Assembly: GCA_031274715.1 (NCBI GenBank)
Contig: JAISPT010000010.1
Coordinates: 31,026 to 95,025, forward strand
Length of the DNA stretch: 64,000 nucleotides
DNA from: Azonexus sp.
GTDB taxonomy: Bacteria > Pseudomonadota > Gammaproteobacteria > Burkholderiales > Rhodocyclaceae
Direction of reading: 5' to 3'
In this document: positions 42,941 through 52,329 of the stretch, piece after piece
Position numbering within the stretch: position 1 is the first letter of the stretch
Layout of the letters: each line of letters begins with the position of its first letter
Made by a program: the position numbers and the translations under genes
The notes under the pieces: model-generated
Databases searched by the model: none
Told to the model about the DNA's origin: nothing
Seen by the model: the letters and a program-made list of their open reading frames with translations, nothing else

Positions 42941-43366
42941 ATGCCTCGGATCAAGATCGACCTGCCCGCGCGCTTCGCCTTTGCCACCGATGTGCCCATT
43001 TACATCAACCACATCAATTACGGTAATCACCTCGACAACGCGGCGCTGCTGGCGCTGGTTTCCGAAGCCCGGGTACGCTTCTTCAAGGCGCTTGGTTACA
43101 GCGAGCTGGATGTCGAGGGAGTCGGCATCATCGTTGCTGATGCCGCTGTGCAGTACCGGGCCGAAGCCTTCCACGGCGAAATCATGGTCGTCGAGATGGC
43201 GGCCGACGATTTCAACAAATATGGCTGCGATCTGGTCTGGCGCCTGACCGACAAGGCCAGCAGCCGCGAAGTGGCGCGTGGCAAGCACGGCATCGTTTTC
43301 TTCGACTACGCGGCGCGCCAGCCGACCGGGGTGCCGGCCGCCTTTGTGGCCAAGATCGGCGGCTGA
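42941..43366 (+). CDS. Acyl-CoA thioesterase-family protein (hot-dog fold)
   Basis: 141 residues from ATG 42941. The hot-dog pattern is YINHINYGNHLDNAALLALV followed by SEARVRFFKALGYSELDVEG and ADAAVQYRAEAFHGEIMVVE. The catalytic-loop NYGNHLDN form places it with 4HBT-like thioesterases. It is followed after 3 bases by a radical SAM gene, so they form an operon; a shared pathway is not known. Confidence 0.85.
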   Translation: MPRIKIDLPARFAFATDVPIYINHINYGNHLDNAALLALVSEARVRFFKALGYSELDVEGVGIIVADAAVQYRAEAFHGEIMVVEMAADDFNKYGCDLVWRLTDKASSREVARGKHGIVFFDYAARQPTGVPAAFVAKIGG

Positions 43367-43369
43367 ACG

Positions 43370-44260
43370 ATGTTGCCAATCCGTTACGTCGAGCCGGTCT
43401 TCCGTCCGCCGAGCGAGGCCGAATCGCTGATTCTGCCGGTTACCGACGGCTGTTCATGGAATCACTGCACCTTCTGCGAGATGTATACGGCACCGCAGAA
43501 GAAATTCCGCGCCCGGGAAGAAGCCAAGATCGTCAACAGCCTGCGCCTGACCGGCGAGCGTTATGGCGACCAGATTCGCCGTGTTTTCCTCGCCGACGGC
43601 GACGCGCTGGTGCTACCGACTCGCCGCCTGCTGGCGATCCTCACCGCAATCCGCACGCATCTGCCGGCGGTACGGCGTATTTCCAGCTACTGCCTGCCAC
43701 GTAACTTGCGTAAGAAGTCGCAAGGCGAGATCAACGAACTGGCGGCAGCCGGCCTGTCGCTGGCCTATGTCGGCGCCGAATCGGGCGACGACGAGGTACT
43801 GGCAGCCGTCAACAAAGGCGAAACCTTCGCCAGTACCTGCGAAGCGCTGGAAAAACTCGGCGCCGCCGGCATCAGCCGCTCGGTGATGATTCTTAACGGC
43901 CTCGGCGGCCGAATCTGGTCGCGGCAGCATGCCGAAAACTCGGCGCGCTTGGCCAATACAGCGCAGCCGGAATATCTAGCAACGCTGGTGGTCAGCTTTC
44001 CGCAGGGCGAGCAGCGTTTCCGCGCTGCTTTTCCGGCCTGGGAACCGCTCGATCAGCGTGGCTTGTTCGTCGAAATGGAACATTTCCTGTCGACGCTGCA
44101 ACTCAAGCGCACGGTGTTCCGCAGCGACCATGCCTCCAACTGGCTGGTGCTCAAGGGCACGCTGGGCGCTGATAAGGAGCGCTTGCTGGCCGAGGTGCAC
44201 GAGGCCATCGCCGCGCCGGAGCGGGCACCGCTACGCCCGGCCTGGGCGCGCGGCCTGTAG
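43370..44260 (+). CDS. Radical SAM protein with CX4CX2C cluster motif
   Basis: 296 residues. The iron-sulfur motif near residue 30 is DGCSWNHCTFCEMYTAPQKK, giving CX4CX2C instead of the usual CX3CX2C. The family shows other members with this spacing. Later conserved parts are FLADGDALVLPTRRLLAIL, SLAYVGAESGDDEVLAAVNK (SAM/ribose contacts) and LEKLGAAGISRSVMILNGLG. No B12-binding domain is present. The substrate is unknown. Confidence 0.9.
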   Translation: MLPIRYVEPVFRPPSEAESLILPVTDGCSWNHCTFCEMYTAPQKKFRAREEAKIVNSLRLTGERYGDQIRRVFLADGDALVLPTRRLLAILTAIRTHLPAVRRISSYCLPRNLRKKSQGEINELAAAGLSLAYVGAESGDDEVLAAVNKGETFASTCEALEKLGAAGISRSVMILNGLGGRIWSRQHAENSARLANTAQPEYLATLVVSFPQGEQRFRAAFPAWEPLDQRGLFVEMEHFLSTLQLKRTVFRSDHASNWLVLKGTLGADKERLLAEVHEAIAAPERAPLRPAWARGL

Positions 44261-44431
44261 CACCTACACCGTCTTGCCGACGCGAGCGGTGGCGGTGCAG
44301 CGCACCAAACAGGTCGTGCGCAGGACAGGATTTCTTGATTTTCAGCAGGGCAGGGAGTTTCATGGGTTGGCGACGCGGAGTCTGCCCCCTATACTCGGCA
44401 AAGATTCGCAAAGCCGCACAGGATACCCAAC

Positions 44432-45133
44432 ATGAACCCGAATACCCTGACCGACAACGATCTCGACCGCCTGGAGGAATTGCTCGAAGCCGATGTTTTC
44501 GGCGACGAGGCGATGCGCCTAGATGAAATCCAGGCCATGCTCTGCGCCGTCGTCAGCGGACCGGAGCCGGTATCGCCCGGCGTCTGGCTGCAGGAGGCAC
44601 TGGGCAAGGGCGTCGAAAGAACCGGCGATCCGCGCGTCGCCGAGACTCTGGAACTGCTGATGCGCCTGAACAACGACATCGCCGCCGCGCTGTTGGCCGA
44701 CGAGACCGTTTCCCCAGTGCTCTACCCGGTCGACGAAACCTGCGAGGAATACGATTACGCCGCCTGGGCCGATTCCTACGTTTTCGGCGCCGGGCTAGCC
44801 GGCGACTGGTACGAACTGGCCGGCAAGCACGCCGACGATCTGTCCGAACTGCTCGAACCGCTGTTCCTGCTCAACGGCATGCTCAAGGAAGACGTCGAGA
44901 ACAGCGGCGAGCGCTGGTTCTCGCCGGCCGAGGAAGCGCGCCTGGTCGCCGACATCCAGGACAATCTGCCGCTGGTCGTGCAGACGCTGTACAACTTCTG
45001 GCGCAACAAACGGGCCGGTGCCGCCGCGCCGATCCGGCGCGAGGAGCCGAAATCCGGCCGCAACGATCCCTGTCCCTGCGGCAGCGGACGAAAATTCAAA
45101 CAGTGTTGCGGCCACCCGGACAAGCTCAATTGA
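44432..45133 (+). CDS. YecA/UPF0149-family protein with SEC-C zinc motif
   Basis: 233 residues. The N-terminal two-thirds is the helical UPF0149 domain (LDRLEELLEADVFGDEAMRL, EIQAMLCAVVSGPEPVSPG). The C-terminal 20 residues are a SEC-C zinc motif, NDPCPCGSGRKFKQCCG, also found at the C-terminus of SecA. Function is not established; a link to protein export or ribosome-associated factors is only inferred from the motif. It is directly upstream of lexA in the same direction. Confidence 0.88.
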   Translation: MNPNTLTDNDLDRLEELLEADVFGDEAMRLDEIQAMLCAVVSGPEPVSPGVWLQEALGKGVERTGDPRVAETLELLMRLNNDIAAALLADETVSPVLYPVDETCEEYDYAAWADSYVFGAGLAGDWYELAGKHADDLSELLEPLFLLNGMLKEDVENSGERWFSPAEEARLVADIQDNLPLVVQTLYNFWRNKRAGAAAPIRREEPKSGRNDPCPCGSGRKFKQCCGHPDKLN

Positions 45134-45162
45134 GTTGAAGCGGGCTTGCCAAAAGCCGATGG

Positions 45163-45178
45163 CTGTATAAAAATACAG
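45163..45178 (+). promoter_or_regulatory. LexA (SOS) box upstream of lexA
   Basis: CTGT-ATAAAAAT-ACAG is a perfect CTGT-N8-ACAG site 26 bases before the lexA start. It would allow autoregulation of lexA and SOS control of the downstream mutagenesis genes. Confidence 0.85.
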
Positions 45179-45203
45179 TTATCGGTTCTTGGTGGAGCAC
45201 CTC

Positions 45204-45809
45204 ATGAAACTCACGCCGCGTCAGCAGGAAATCCTCGAATTCATCAAAAATTCGCTGGAGACGCTCGGTGCGCCGCCGACGCGCATGGAAATCTCCAATG
45301 CCTTCGGCTTCGCCTCGCCCAATGCCGCCGAGGATCATCTCAAGGCGCTGGCCAAGAAGGGCGCCATCGTCCTCGAACCCGGCTCGGCGCGCGGCATCCG
45401 CCTCGTCGAGCAACTCGGCCTACCGCTGATCGGTAGCGTCGCCGCCGGCTCGCCGATCCTCGCCGTCGAAAACGTGCAGAGCCGTTATGCCCTCGATGCC
45501 GGACTGTTCAGCCCGCGCGCCGACTTCCTGCTCAAAGTGCGCGGCCTATCGATGATCGATGCCGGCATTTTCGACGGCGACCTGCTGGCCGTGCACAAGA
45601 CCAACCAGGCACGCGACGGCCAGATCGTCGTTGCCCGGCTCGACGAGGAAGTCACCGTCAAGCGTCTGGAAAGCCGCCAGGGACAGGTCCGCCTGATCGC
45701 CGAGAATCCGGATTTCGCCCCCATCGTCGTCAATCCGGACGAGGTTGAGTTCGCCATCGAGGGCATCGCTGTCGGCCTGATCCGCGGAGCTGTCGGCAAA
45801 TTGTTATGA
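45204..45809 (+). CDS. lexA: LexA repressor
   Basis: 201 residues from ATG 45204 (GGAG lies 8 bases upstream). Winged-helix DNA-binding domain begins MKLTPRQQEILEFIKNS with recognition region PTRMEISNAFGFASPNAAED. The self-cleavage Ala-Gly is in GSVAAGSPILAVENVQ; catalytic Ser is in KVRGLSMIDAGIFDGD and Lys in EEVTVKRLES. It controls the SOS response, and its operon here continues with imuA-imuB-dnaE2. Confidence 0.97.
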   Translation: MKLTPRQQEILEFIKNSLETLGAPPTRMEISNAFGFASPNAAEDHLKALAKKGAIVLEPGSARGIRLVEQLGLPLIGSVAAGSPILAVENVQSRYALDAGLFSPRADFLLKVRGLSMIDAGIFDGDLLAVHKTNQARDGQIVVARLDEEVTVKRLESRQGQVRLIAENPDFAPIVVNPDEVEFAIEGIAVGLIRGAVGKLL

Positions 45810-46513
45810 ACGCCGTGCCGTCACCGCTGGCGGAAATACTCGCTCGTGGCGACATCTGGCGCGGCGATGCGCTGGCCGAATTGCCGGCCGCCACCATTCC
45901 CAGCGGTCATGCCGAACTCGATGCCGAACTGCCGGGCGGTGGCTGGCCCTGTGGTGCGCTGACCGAGCTGCTGGCGACACGCGCAGGTATCGGCGAAATG
46001 AGCCTGCTGCTGCCGGCATTGGCTCGGCTGTCTGCCGACGGCGGCTGGTTGGCCCTGGTGGCACCGCCCTGGCAGCCCTACGGCCCGGCTTGTGCCGCCG
46101 CTGGCCTGCATTTGGAGCGCCTGGTCGTCGTTCGCGCCGGCCAGCAGGCCGCCTGGTGCTGCGAGCAATTGATCGCCAGTGGCGGCTTCGCCGGCGTGCT
46201 GGCCTGGTCGGAGTGCGACTTTGATGCCCGGGCCTTGCGCCGGCTGCAGGTGGCCGCCGAGGGGCGGCGGGTTTTCGCCGCGCTGTGGCGGCCCGTTGCG
46301 GCGGCTCAAGCGCCGTCACCAGCGCCATTGCGCATCGCCCTCGATGCCGCAGCCGACGGTTTATCGCTGCGCATCATCAAGCGGCGTGGTCGGCCGGCGG
46401 CGCGGTCGCTGACACTGACCGTGCCGCGGCCGGGAAGGAACTCACGTGTTGTGGCTGGCCCTACATTTTCCCCTGTTCGCGCTGGAATCCCTGCCGCTGC
46501 GGCAGTCGCCTAG
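45806..46513 (+). CDS. imuA: ImuA, RecA-like accessory factor for translesion synthesis
   Basis: 235 residues, coupled to lexA by ATGA. The conserved start segment is AATIPSGHAELDAELPGGGW with CGALTELLATRAGIGEMSLLLP, as in RecA/SulA-like ImuA proteins; no intact Walker A is visible. The last 22 codons overlap the imuB start in another frame. ImuA acts with ImuB and DnaE2 in SOS mutagenesis. Confidence 0.9.
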   Translation: MNAVPSPLAEILARGDIWRGDALAELPAATIPSGHAELDAELPGGGWPCGALTELLATRAGIGEMSLLLPALARLSADGGWLALVAPPWQPYGPACAAAGLHLERLVVVRAGQQAAWCCEQLIASGGFAGVLAWSECDFDARALRRLQVAAEGRRVFAALWRPVAAAQAPSPAPLRIALDAAADGLSLRIIKRRGRPAARSLTLTVPRPGRNSRVVAGPTFSPVRAGIPAAAAVA

Positions 46514-47888
46514 CGCCGTTGTCGGGCGCGGCCGCATCCTGGCCGGCGATCTGGGAGCAGTGGCAGCCGGCGTCATGCCGGGGCAAAAATTGTCCACGGC
46601 GCTTGGCTTGGCGCCGGGGTTGCGCGTCTTCGAGCGCGATCCGGCGTGCGAGGCGGCGGCGCTGGCCGATCTCGCCTGTGCTGCCGGACGTTTCACGCCC
46701 AGCGTCAGCTTGGCGCCGCCGGATGCCTTACTGCTCGAAATCGGCGCTTGCCTGCGCCTGTTCGGTGGTGCTCCGATGCTCGTCGAGGCGGTGCTAGCAG
46801 CCTGCGGCGAGCAGGGCTGGTCCGCCGTCTGGGCAGCGGCGCCAACACCGCTGGCGGCGCTGTGGCTGGCCCGTTCCGGCGCGGCGTGCTTGGTCATGAC
46901 CACCGACCAGTTGCCGTCCGCCCTGGCGTCGTTGCCGTGCACCATACCCGGCTGGCCGGCGGCAGTCGTCGCCCGCCTGGAATCCTTTGGCATGCGCTGC
47001 CTCGGCGATCTGGCGGCCTTACCGACTAGCGGCCTACGCCGGCGGATCGGCGAGACACCGGTGGACGACCTGCTGCGTGCCCGTGGCGAATTGCCCGATC
47101 CGCGCCGCTGTTTCGTCTTTCCCGAGCGCTTCACCACGACGCTCGAATTGCCGTCGCGTGTCGAACACGCCGAAGGCCTGGCCTTTGCCGGCCAGCGCCT
47201 GTTGGCGGCCCTGGCCGGCTGGCTACACGGCCGCCAGGCGCTGGTGCGCGCCTGCACGCTGCACTTGCATCACAACGACGGGAGTACCAGCGCATTACCG
47301 CTGCGCCTCAGCGAAGCCAGTGCCGACGGGATGCGCCTACTGCGTCTGCTACGCGAGCATCTGGGCCGGCTGACACTGGTGGCACCAGTCGATACCTTGC
47401 GTCTCGAAGCCGACGAAGTGCTTGCCCAACCTGGCGACAGCGGCCGATTGTTCGCCGAAGCGATGGCCGGCGAGGGCACGGCGGCTTGCCTCGAACGCCT
47501 GCGCACCCGGCTCGGCGTGGCGGCGGTGCAGGTGCTCGGCCTGTGCGCCGATCACCGACCGGAGTGTGCCACCGTGGTCGGCGACCCGGACCGCAAGCCG
47601 GCCGACGCCGAACCGGAGAGCGTCGCTGCCCTGGCCAGGCCACGCCCGCTGTGGCTGCTGCCAGCACCGCAGGCGCTCGCCGAGCGGGCCGACGGGCCGC
47701 ATTGGCACGGTCCGCTGCATCTAGCGACCCGCGCCGAGCGCCTGGAAAGCGGCTGGTGGGATAACGGCGAGGAGAATGCCGCCGGCGACATCCGCCGTGA
47801 CTATTTTGTCGCCCGCAACCAGCGGGGGCAGTGGGCCTGGATTTTCCGCGATGCCCAAGGTTGGTTCCTGCATGGCCTGTTCGCGTAG
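46446..47888 (+). CDS. imuB: ImuB, Y-family polymerase-like protein
   Basis: 480 residues with a GTG start at 46446, overlapping imuA by 68 bases. Y-family fold: LWLALHFPLFALESLPL, the palm-like LGLAPGLRVFERDPACEAAA and LESFGMRCLGDLAALPTSGL (HhH). The catalytic carboxylates typical of active DinB are not evident (LALHFPLFALE replaces the D-x-D-x-F-F/Y pattern), as is known for ImuB, which acts as an adaptor to the beta clamp and DnaE2. Confidence 0.92.
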   Translation: MLWLALHFPLFALESLPLRQSPSAVVGRGRILAGDLGAVAAGVMPGQKLSTALGLAPGLRVFERDPACEAAALADLACAAGRFTPSVSLAPPDALLLEIGACLRLFGGAPMLVEAVLAACGEQGWSAVWAAAPTPLAALWLARSGAACLVMTTDQLPSALASLPCTIPGWPAAVVARLESFGMRCLGDLAALPTSGLRRRIGETPVDDLLRARGELPDPRRCFVFPERFTTTLELPSRVEHAEGLAFAGQRLLAALAGWLHGRQALVRACTLHLHHNDGSTSALPLRLSEASADGMRLLRLLREHLGRLTLVAPVDTLRLEADEVLAQPGDSGRLFAEAMAGEGTAACLERLRTRLGVAAVQVLGLCADHRPECATVVGDPDRKPADAEPESVAALARPRPLWLLPAPQALAERADGPHWHGPLHLATRAERLESGWWDNGEENAAGDIRRDYFVARNQRGQWAWIFRDAQGWFLHGLFA

Positions 47889-47897
47889 GGCGCCGCG

Positions 47898-50800
47898 ATG
47901 TCCCTGCCTGCCTATGCCGAATTGCACTGTCTGTCCAATTTCAGCTTCCTGCGCGGTGCCTCACATCCGGACGAGCTAGTCGAGCAGGCAGTCGCCCAGG
48001 GTTACAGCGCGCTGGCGCTGACCGACGAATGCTCGCTGGCCGGTATCGTCCGCGCCCACCGGGCGGCGCGGAAGGCTGGCCTGAAGCTGCTGGTCGGCAG
48101 CGAGATGACGACCATCGATGGACTGAAATTGGTGTTCCTGGCCAGAAACCGTGAAGGCTACGGCAATCTTTCGGCGCTGATCACGCTGGCCCGGCGACGG
48201 GCGGCGAAGGGCGCCTACACCTTGCAGCGCCACGATCTCAACACCGTTTCGCCGAATGGCGCACTGCCCGATTGCCTGGTGCTATGGGTGCCCGACGCGG
48301 TACCGGCGGTTGCTGATGGGCGCTGGCTGGCCGAGCGTTTTCCCGGCCGGCTGTGGATCGCCGTCGAGTTGCACGCCGGGCCGGACGACGCGGCTCGGCT
48401 GGCCGAATTACAGGCCCTGGGCACCACCTGTGGCCTGCCGCTGGTCGCTGCCGGCGACGTGCATATGCATGTCCAGGCACGGCGTCCGTTGCAGGATGTG
48501 TTGACCGCGCTGCGCCTGAAAACTTCGGTGTTCGAGGCCGGCTACGCCCTGTTCCCGAACGGCGAACGGCATCTACGTTCGCGCCTGCGCCTGGCCCGGC
48601 TTTATCCGCCGGAACTGCTGGCCGAAACGCAGGTTGTCACCGGGCAATGCGCTTTCAGCCTCGACGAACTGCGCTACGAGTATCCGGAAGAAATCGTGCC
48701 GACCGGCCACACGCCGACCTCCTGGCTGCGCCACGAAACCGAGGCCGGGTTGCACCACCGCTATCCGCGGGGCGAGCCGCCCGAAGTCCGGGAGCGCATC
48801 GAATACGAATTGGCGCTGATTGCCGAACTGCGCTACGAAGCTTATTTCCTGACCGTCTACGACATCGTCCGCTTTGCCCGCAGTGCCGGCATCCTGTGCC
48901 AGGGGCGCGGCTCGGCGGCCAATTCGGCGGTGTGTTTCGCACTTGGCATCACCGAGGTCGATCCGGCGTACTCAGCGCTGCTGTTCGAGCGCTTCGTCTC
49001 CAGGGAACGCGGCGAGCCGCCAGACATCGACGTCGATTTCGAGCACCAGCGGCGCGATGAGGTCATCGCCTACATTTACGGCAAGTACGGCCGCGAGCGT
49101 ACGGCGCTGGCGGCAGCGCTGATCACCTACCGTACCCGGAGCGCGCTGCGCGATACCGGCCGGGCACTCGGTTTCGACGTGGCGCGCATCGATGCGCTGA
49201 CCGCGTCGCTGGCTTGGTGGGACAAGCGCGAGCAATTGCCGGAACGTTTCGCCGAGCAGGGCCTCGACCCGGCTTCGCCGCGCGTTGAAAAATGGCTGTG
49301 GCTGGCTGGACAACTGCGCGGCTTTCCCCGCCACCTGACGCAGCATGTCGGCGGCTTCGTCATGTCGCGCGGGCCGCTCGCCCGGTTGGTGCCGATCGAG
49401 AACACGGCGATGCCGGAGCGCACTGTGATCCAGTGGGACAAGGACGATCTCGACGCGGTCGGCCTGATGAAGGTCGACGTCCTGGCCCTCGGCATGCTCT
49501 CGGCGCTACGCCGGATGCTGGCTCTCGTCGGCGAGCGCCATAACCGGCCGCCGCTGCAACTGCACGAAATTCCCGAGGATGACACGGCCACCTACGACAT
49601 GTTGTGCCGGGCCGATAGCATGGGCGTCTTCCAGGTCGAATCGCGGGCGCAGATGGCCATGCTGCCGCATCTCAGGCCGCGCTGCTATTACGACCTAGTG
49701 GTCGAGGTTGCGCTGGTCCGGCCCGGGCCGATCCAGGGTGGCATGGTTCGCCCTTATCTGAATCGCCGCCAGGGTAAAGAAGACATCGAGCTGATCTCGC
49801 CGGCTGTCGACAAGGTGTTGGAGCGTACCTGCGGCGTACCCATCTTTCAGGAACAGGTCATGCAACTGGCCATTGTCGCCGCCGATTTCATGCCCGGCGA
49901 GGCTGACGAACTGCGCCGGGCGATGGCTACCTGGCGGCGCAAGGGCGACCTGCAGCGCTATCAGGACAAGCTGCGCGCCGGCATGGCGAAAAACGGTTTG
50001 CCGGCCGCCTTCGCCGAGCGCATCGTGGCCCAAATCCAAGGCTTCGGCGAATACGGCTTTCCCGAATCGCATGCCGCCAGCTTCGCGCTATTGATTTATG
50101 CCTCGGCCTGGATCAAGTATCACCATCCAGCCGTTTTCCTGTGCAGCCTCCTGAATAGCCAGCCAATGGGTTTTTACTCGCCGTCGATGCTGATCCAGGA
50201 CGCCCGCCGCCACGGCGTCGTCGTGTTGCCGCCGGAAGTCGCCGCCAGCGATTGGAACAGCCGGATCGAAGCCGCTGGTGCCGTGCGCCTCGGCCTGCGC
50301 GAAATCAAAGGTCTGGCGGAGGCGGCCGGGCAACGCATCACCGTGGCCCGCCAGAATGGTCCGTTTGCCGATGTCGCCGATCTGACCGCTCGCAGCGGAC
50401 TGGCATGCCGCGACCTCGATCTGCTGGCCGCCGCCGATGCACTAAGCAGCTTGGCCGGCCATCGCCGGGCTGCCGCCTGGACTGCCTCCGCTATCGCCAA
50501 CGGTGGCATGACACGTCAGAGCGACCTGTTCACCGGGCTGCTGCCGGCCGAATCGCCGACCACACTGCCGCCTCCAGGCGAAGGCGAGAACCTGGTCGCC
50601 GATTACCGGCACCTCGGCCATACCCTGCGCCGCCATCCGCTGGTCCTGCTGCGCCGGCAACTCGCCGCTCGCCGTTTCCTCCGCGCCGCCGATCTCGCCG
50701 CTGCCGGCGACCGGGCGCTGGTCCGCGCCGCCGGCATCGTCGTCGGCCGGCAACGGCCGGGCACCGCCATCGGCATCGTCTTCGTCACGCTGGAAGATGA

Positions 50801-50996
50801 AAGCGGCTGGACCAACATCGTCGTTCAGCCCTGGCTCGTCGATAAGCAGCGCCGCGAGTTGCTCGGCGCCACACTGCTTGGTGTCTACGGCCAGTTGCAG
50901 AGATCCGGGCAGGTGGTGCACTTGGTTGCCAAGCGCCTGGTCGACCTCTCGGCTTGGCTCGGTCGCCTGGAAACGGTGAGCCGGGATTTCCATTGA
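47898..50996 (+). CDS. dnaE2: Error-prone DNA polymerase DnaE2 (ImuC)
   Basis: 1032 residues. The PHP domain (about 1-270) starts SLPAYAELHCLSNFSFLRGA. The C-family polymerase core has ILCQGRGSAANSAVCFALGI, the catalytic PPDIDVDFEHQRRDEVIAYI and GFPESHAASFALLIYASAWI. The C-terminal OB-fold is VRAAGIVVGRQRPGTAIGIV. Together with ImuA and ImuB it forms the SOS mutasome; all are expected to be induced from the LexA-boxed promoter upstream of lexA. Confidence 0.96.
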   Translation: MSLPAYAELHCLSNFSFLRGASHPDELVEQAVAQGYSALALTDECSLAGIVRAHRAARKAGLKLLVGSEMTTIDGLKLVFLARNREGYGNLSALITLARRRAAKGAYTLQRHDLNTVSPNGALPDCLVLWVPDAVPAVADGRWLAERFPGRLWIAVELHAGPDDAARLAELQALGTTCGLPLVAAGDVHMHVQARRPLQDVLTALRLKTSVFEAGYALFPNGERHLRSRLRLARLYPPELLAETQVVTGQCAFSLDELRYEYPEEIVPTGHTPTSWLRHETEAGLHHRYPRGEPPEVRERIEYELALIAELRYEAYFLTVYDIVRFARSAGILCQGRGSAANSAVCFALGITEVDPAYSALLFERFVSRERGEPPDIDVDFEHQRRDEVIAYIYGKYGRERTALAAALITYRTRSALRDTGRALGFDVARIDALTASLAWWDKREQLPERFAEQGLDPASPRVEKWLWLAGQLRGFPRHLTQHVGGFVMSRGPLARLVPIENTAMPERTVIQWDKDDLDAVGLMKVDVLALGMLSALRRMLALVGERHNRPPLQLHEIPEDDTATYDMLCRADSMGVFQVESRAQMAMLPHLRPRCYYDLVVEVALVRPGPIQGGMVRPYLNRRQGKEDIELISPAVDKVLERTCGVPIFQEQVMQLAIVAADFMPGEADELRRAMATWRRKGDLQRYQDKLRAGMAKNGLPAAFAERIVAQIQGFGEYGFPESHAASFALLIYASAWIKYHHPAVFLCSLLNSQPMGFYSPSMLIQDARRHGVVVLPPEVAASDWNSRIEAAGAVRLGLREIKGLAEAAGQRITVARQNGPFADVADLTARSGLACRDLDLLAAADALSSLAGHRRAAAWTASAIANGGMTRQSDLFTGLLPAESPTTLPPPGEGENLVADYRHLGHTLRRHPLVLLRRQLAARRFLRAADLAAAGDRALVRAAGIVVGRQRPGTAIGIVFVTLEDESGWTNIVVQPWLVDKQRRELLGATLLGVYGQLQRSGQVVHLVAKRLVDLSAWLGRLETVSRDFH

Positions 50997-51086
50997 GCGA
51001 TTGCTGTCCTGATTGGATGTCTGATGAAAGTCCGATTCCGGCTGGTCTTTTCTCGATTTATCCGTATAATGCGCGGCTCTGACAGC

Positions 51087-51163
51087 GCGCCCGTAGCTCA
51101 GTTGGATAGAGTATCTGGCTACGAACCAGAGGGTCGGGCGTTCGAATCGCTCCGGGCGCGCCA
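51087..51163 (+). tRNA. tRNA-Arg (anticodon ACG), copy 1
   Basis: Acceptor arms gcgcccg (51087-51093) and cgggcgc (51153-51159) pair fully; discriminator G and encoded CCA follow. The D-loop has agctcagttggatagagt, the anticodon stem-loop is tctggctacgaaccaga with ACG, and the T-loop is gttcgaatc. ACG is modified to ICG and reads CGU, CGC and CGA. Confidence 0.97.
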
Positions 51164-51179
51164 GTCAACCCAGAAACAG

Positions 51180-51206
51180 GGCACTTCATTTGAAGTGCCT
51201 TTTTTC
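51180..51206 (+). terminator. Terminator of tRNA-Arg copy 1
   Basis: ggcacttc (51180-51187), loop attt, gaagtgcc (51192-51199), then ttttttc. Confidence 0.88.
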
Positions 51207-51321
51207 TTTGGTGCGGTGGTTAGGGAAGGCTGAACAAATTGATGCGAAACCGTAATGGGCGAAATTCAATTCAGTTCTGGCCTTTTCTCGATTTATCCGT
51301 ATAATGCGCGGCTCTGGCAGC

Positions 51322-51398
51322 GCGCCCGTAGCTCAGTTGGATAGAGTATCTGGCTACGAACCAGAGGGTCGGGCGTTCGAATCGCTCCGGGCGCGCCA
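51322..51398 (+). tRNA. tRNA-Arg (anticodon ACG), copy 2
   Basis: Identical in sequence to the copy at 51087, including encoded CCA at 51396-51398. Confidence 0.97.
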
Positions 51399-51409
51399 GC
51401 AGAACAATC

Positions 51410-51436
51410 AAGCCACCATCGAGGTGGCTTTTTTGT
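51410..51436 (+). terminator. Terminator of tRNA-Arg copy 2
   Basis: aagccacc (51410-51417), short loop atcga, ggtggctt (51423-51430), then tttttgttt. Confidence 0.85.
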
Positions 51437-51460
51437 TTTCAGAGAGTTATAAGGCGGCGT

Positions 51461-52291
51461 GTGCAACCATCATTGATGGAAAAAATGTCCAATTACCCTA
51501 ATAACCAGCAGTTCGATACGTCGATCGACGCGGTACTGGATGCCGTGGCCGGTCACCTGAGTCTGGCTCGGCGGGTACTGTTTATTACCGGGGCGGGGAT
51601 TTCGGCCGATTCCGGTTTGCCCACTTATCGTGGAGTCGGTGGATTATACGACAGCGAAGCGACCGAGGAGGGACTGCGGATCGAGGAGGCCTTGTCGGGG
51701 GACGTGTTCTCCCTGCGTCCGGACATCACCTGGAAATACCTGATCCAGATCGAAGAGAATTGCCGCGGGGCCCAGCCAAATACAGCGCACCGGGCGATTG
51801 CGCGGCTCGACGATCACCTGGAACGGGTGATGGTGTTCACACAGAACGTCGATGGCCTGCATCGGGCGGCGGGAAGCCGCGAGATCATCGAAATTCACGG
51901 CAATTTGCAGGAGTTGAAGTGCACACGCTGCCACCACGAGGAGGCTGCGACCGATTTTTCCGGGCACGAAATACCGCCGCGCTGCCCGGCGTGCGGCGGC
52001 ATTTTGCGGCCCAAGGTCGTGCTGTTCGGCGAAATGTTGCCGGAAGAAGCGCTGGAGCGCTTCATTGACGCCTTGCAGGAAGGCTTCGACATGGTCTTCA
52101 GCATTGGTACCTCCAGTGTTTTCCCCTATATCGTCCAGCCGGTCGTGTTCGCGGCCGGTAGTGGTATTCCGACGGTGGAAATCAATCCGTCGCAAACGTC
52201 GCTCAGCGATATCGTGGATTTCTACCTGCCGCTCGGAGCCGCCGAGGCCATGTCGGCGATACTGGCGCGGGCCGGAATGGATCGTCCGTAA
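51461..52291 (+). CDS. Sirtuin-type NAD-dependent protein deacylase
   Basis: Up to 276 residues (GTG 51461; ATG 51476 or ATG 51485 with a better ribosome site are also possible). The NAD-binding Rossmann motif is FITGAGISADSGLPTYRG, the catalytic region MVFTQNVDGLHRAAGSR and IIEIHGNL. Zinc is held by CTRC and CPAC (about residues 152 and 175). The enzyme removes acyl groups from lysines; E. coli CobB acts on acetyl-CoA synthetase. It stands alone after the tRNAs. Confidence 0.92.
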   Translation: MQPSLMEKMSNYPNNQQFDTSIDAVLDAVAGHLSLARRVLFITGAGISADSGLPTYRGVGGLYDSEATEEGLRIEEALSGDVFSLRPDITWKYLIQIEENCRGAQPNTAHRAIARLDDHLERVMVFTQNVDGLHRAAGSREIIEIHGNLQELKCTRCHHEEAATDFSGHEIPPRCPACGGILRPKVVLFGEMLPEEALERFIDALQEGFDMVFSIGTSSVFPYIVQPVVFAAGSGIPTVEINPSQTSLSDIVDFYLPLGAAEAMSAILARAGMDRP

Positions 52292-52329
52292 CCCCTGCTG
52301 ATGACTTGGGAGCGGGGTATCTGGAAGAT

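Larger units (their letters stand above)
51042..51398 (+). repeat. Tandem duplication carrying promoter and tRNA-Arg gene
   Basis: A 122-base unit (51042-51163 and 51277-51398) occurs twice, 235 bases apart, with two differences in the leader and none in the tRNA. Each copy has a -10 TATAAT (51065-51070 and 51300-51305) about 16-22 bases upstream of the mature tRNA. The terminators after each differ, so each copy is its own transcription unit. Confidence 0.9.

Noticed and set aside
51042..52291. Possible integrated element at the tRNA-Arg pair
   Set aside because: No integrase, no attachment-site repeat of the tRNA 3' end beyond the simple duplication, and the next gene is an ordinary sirtuin.
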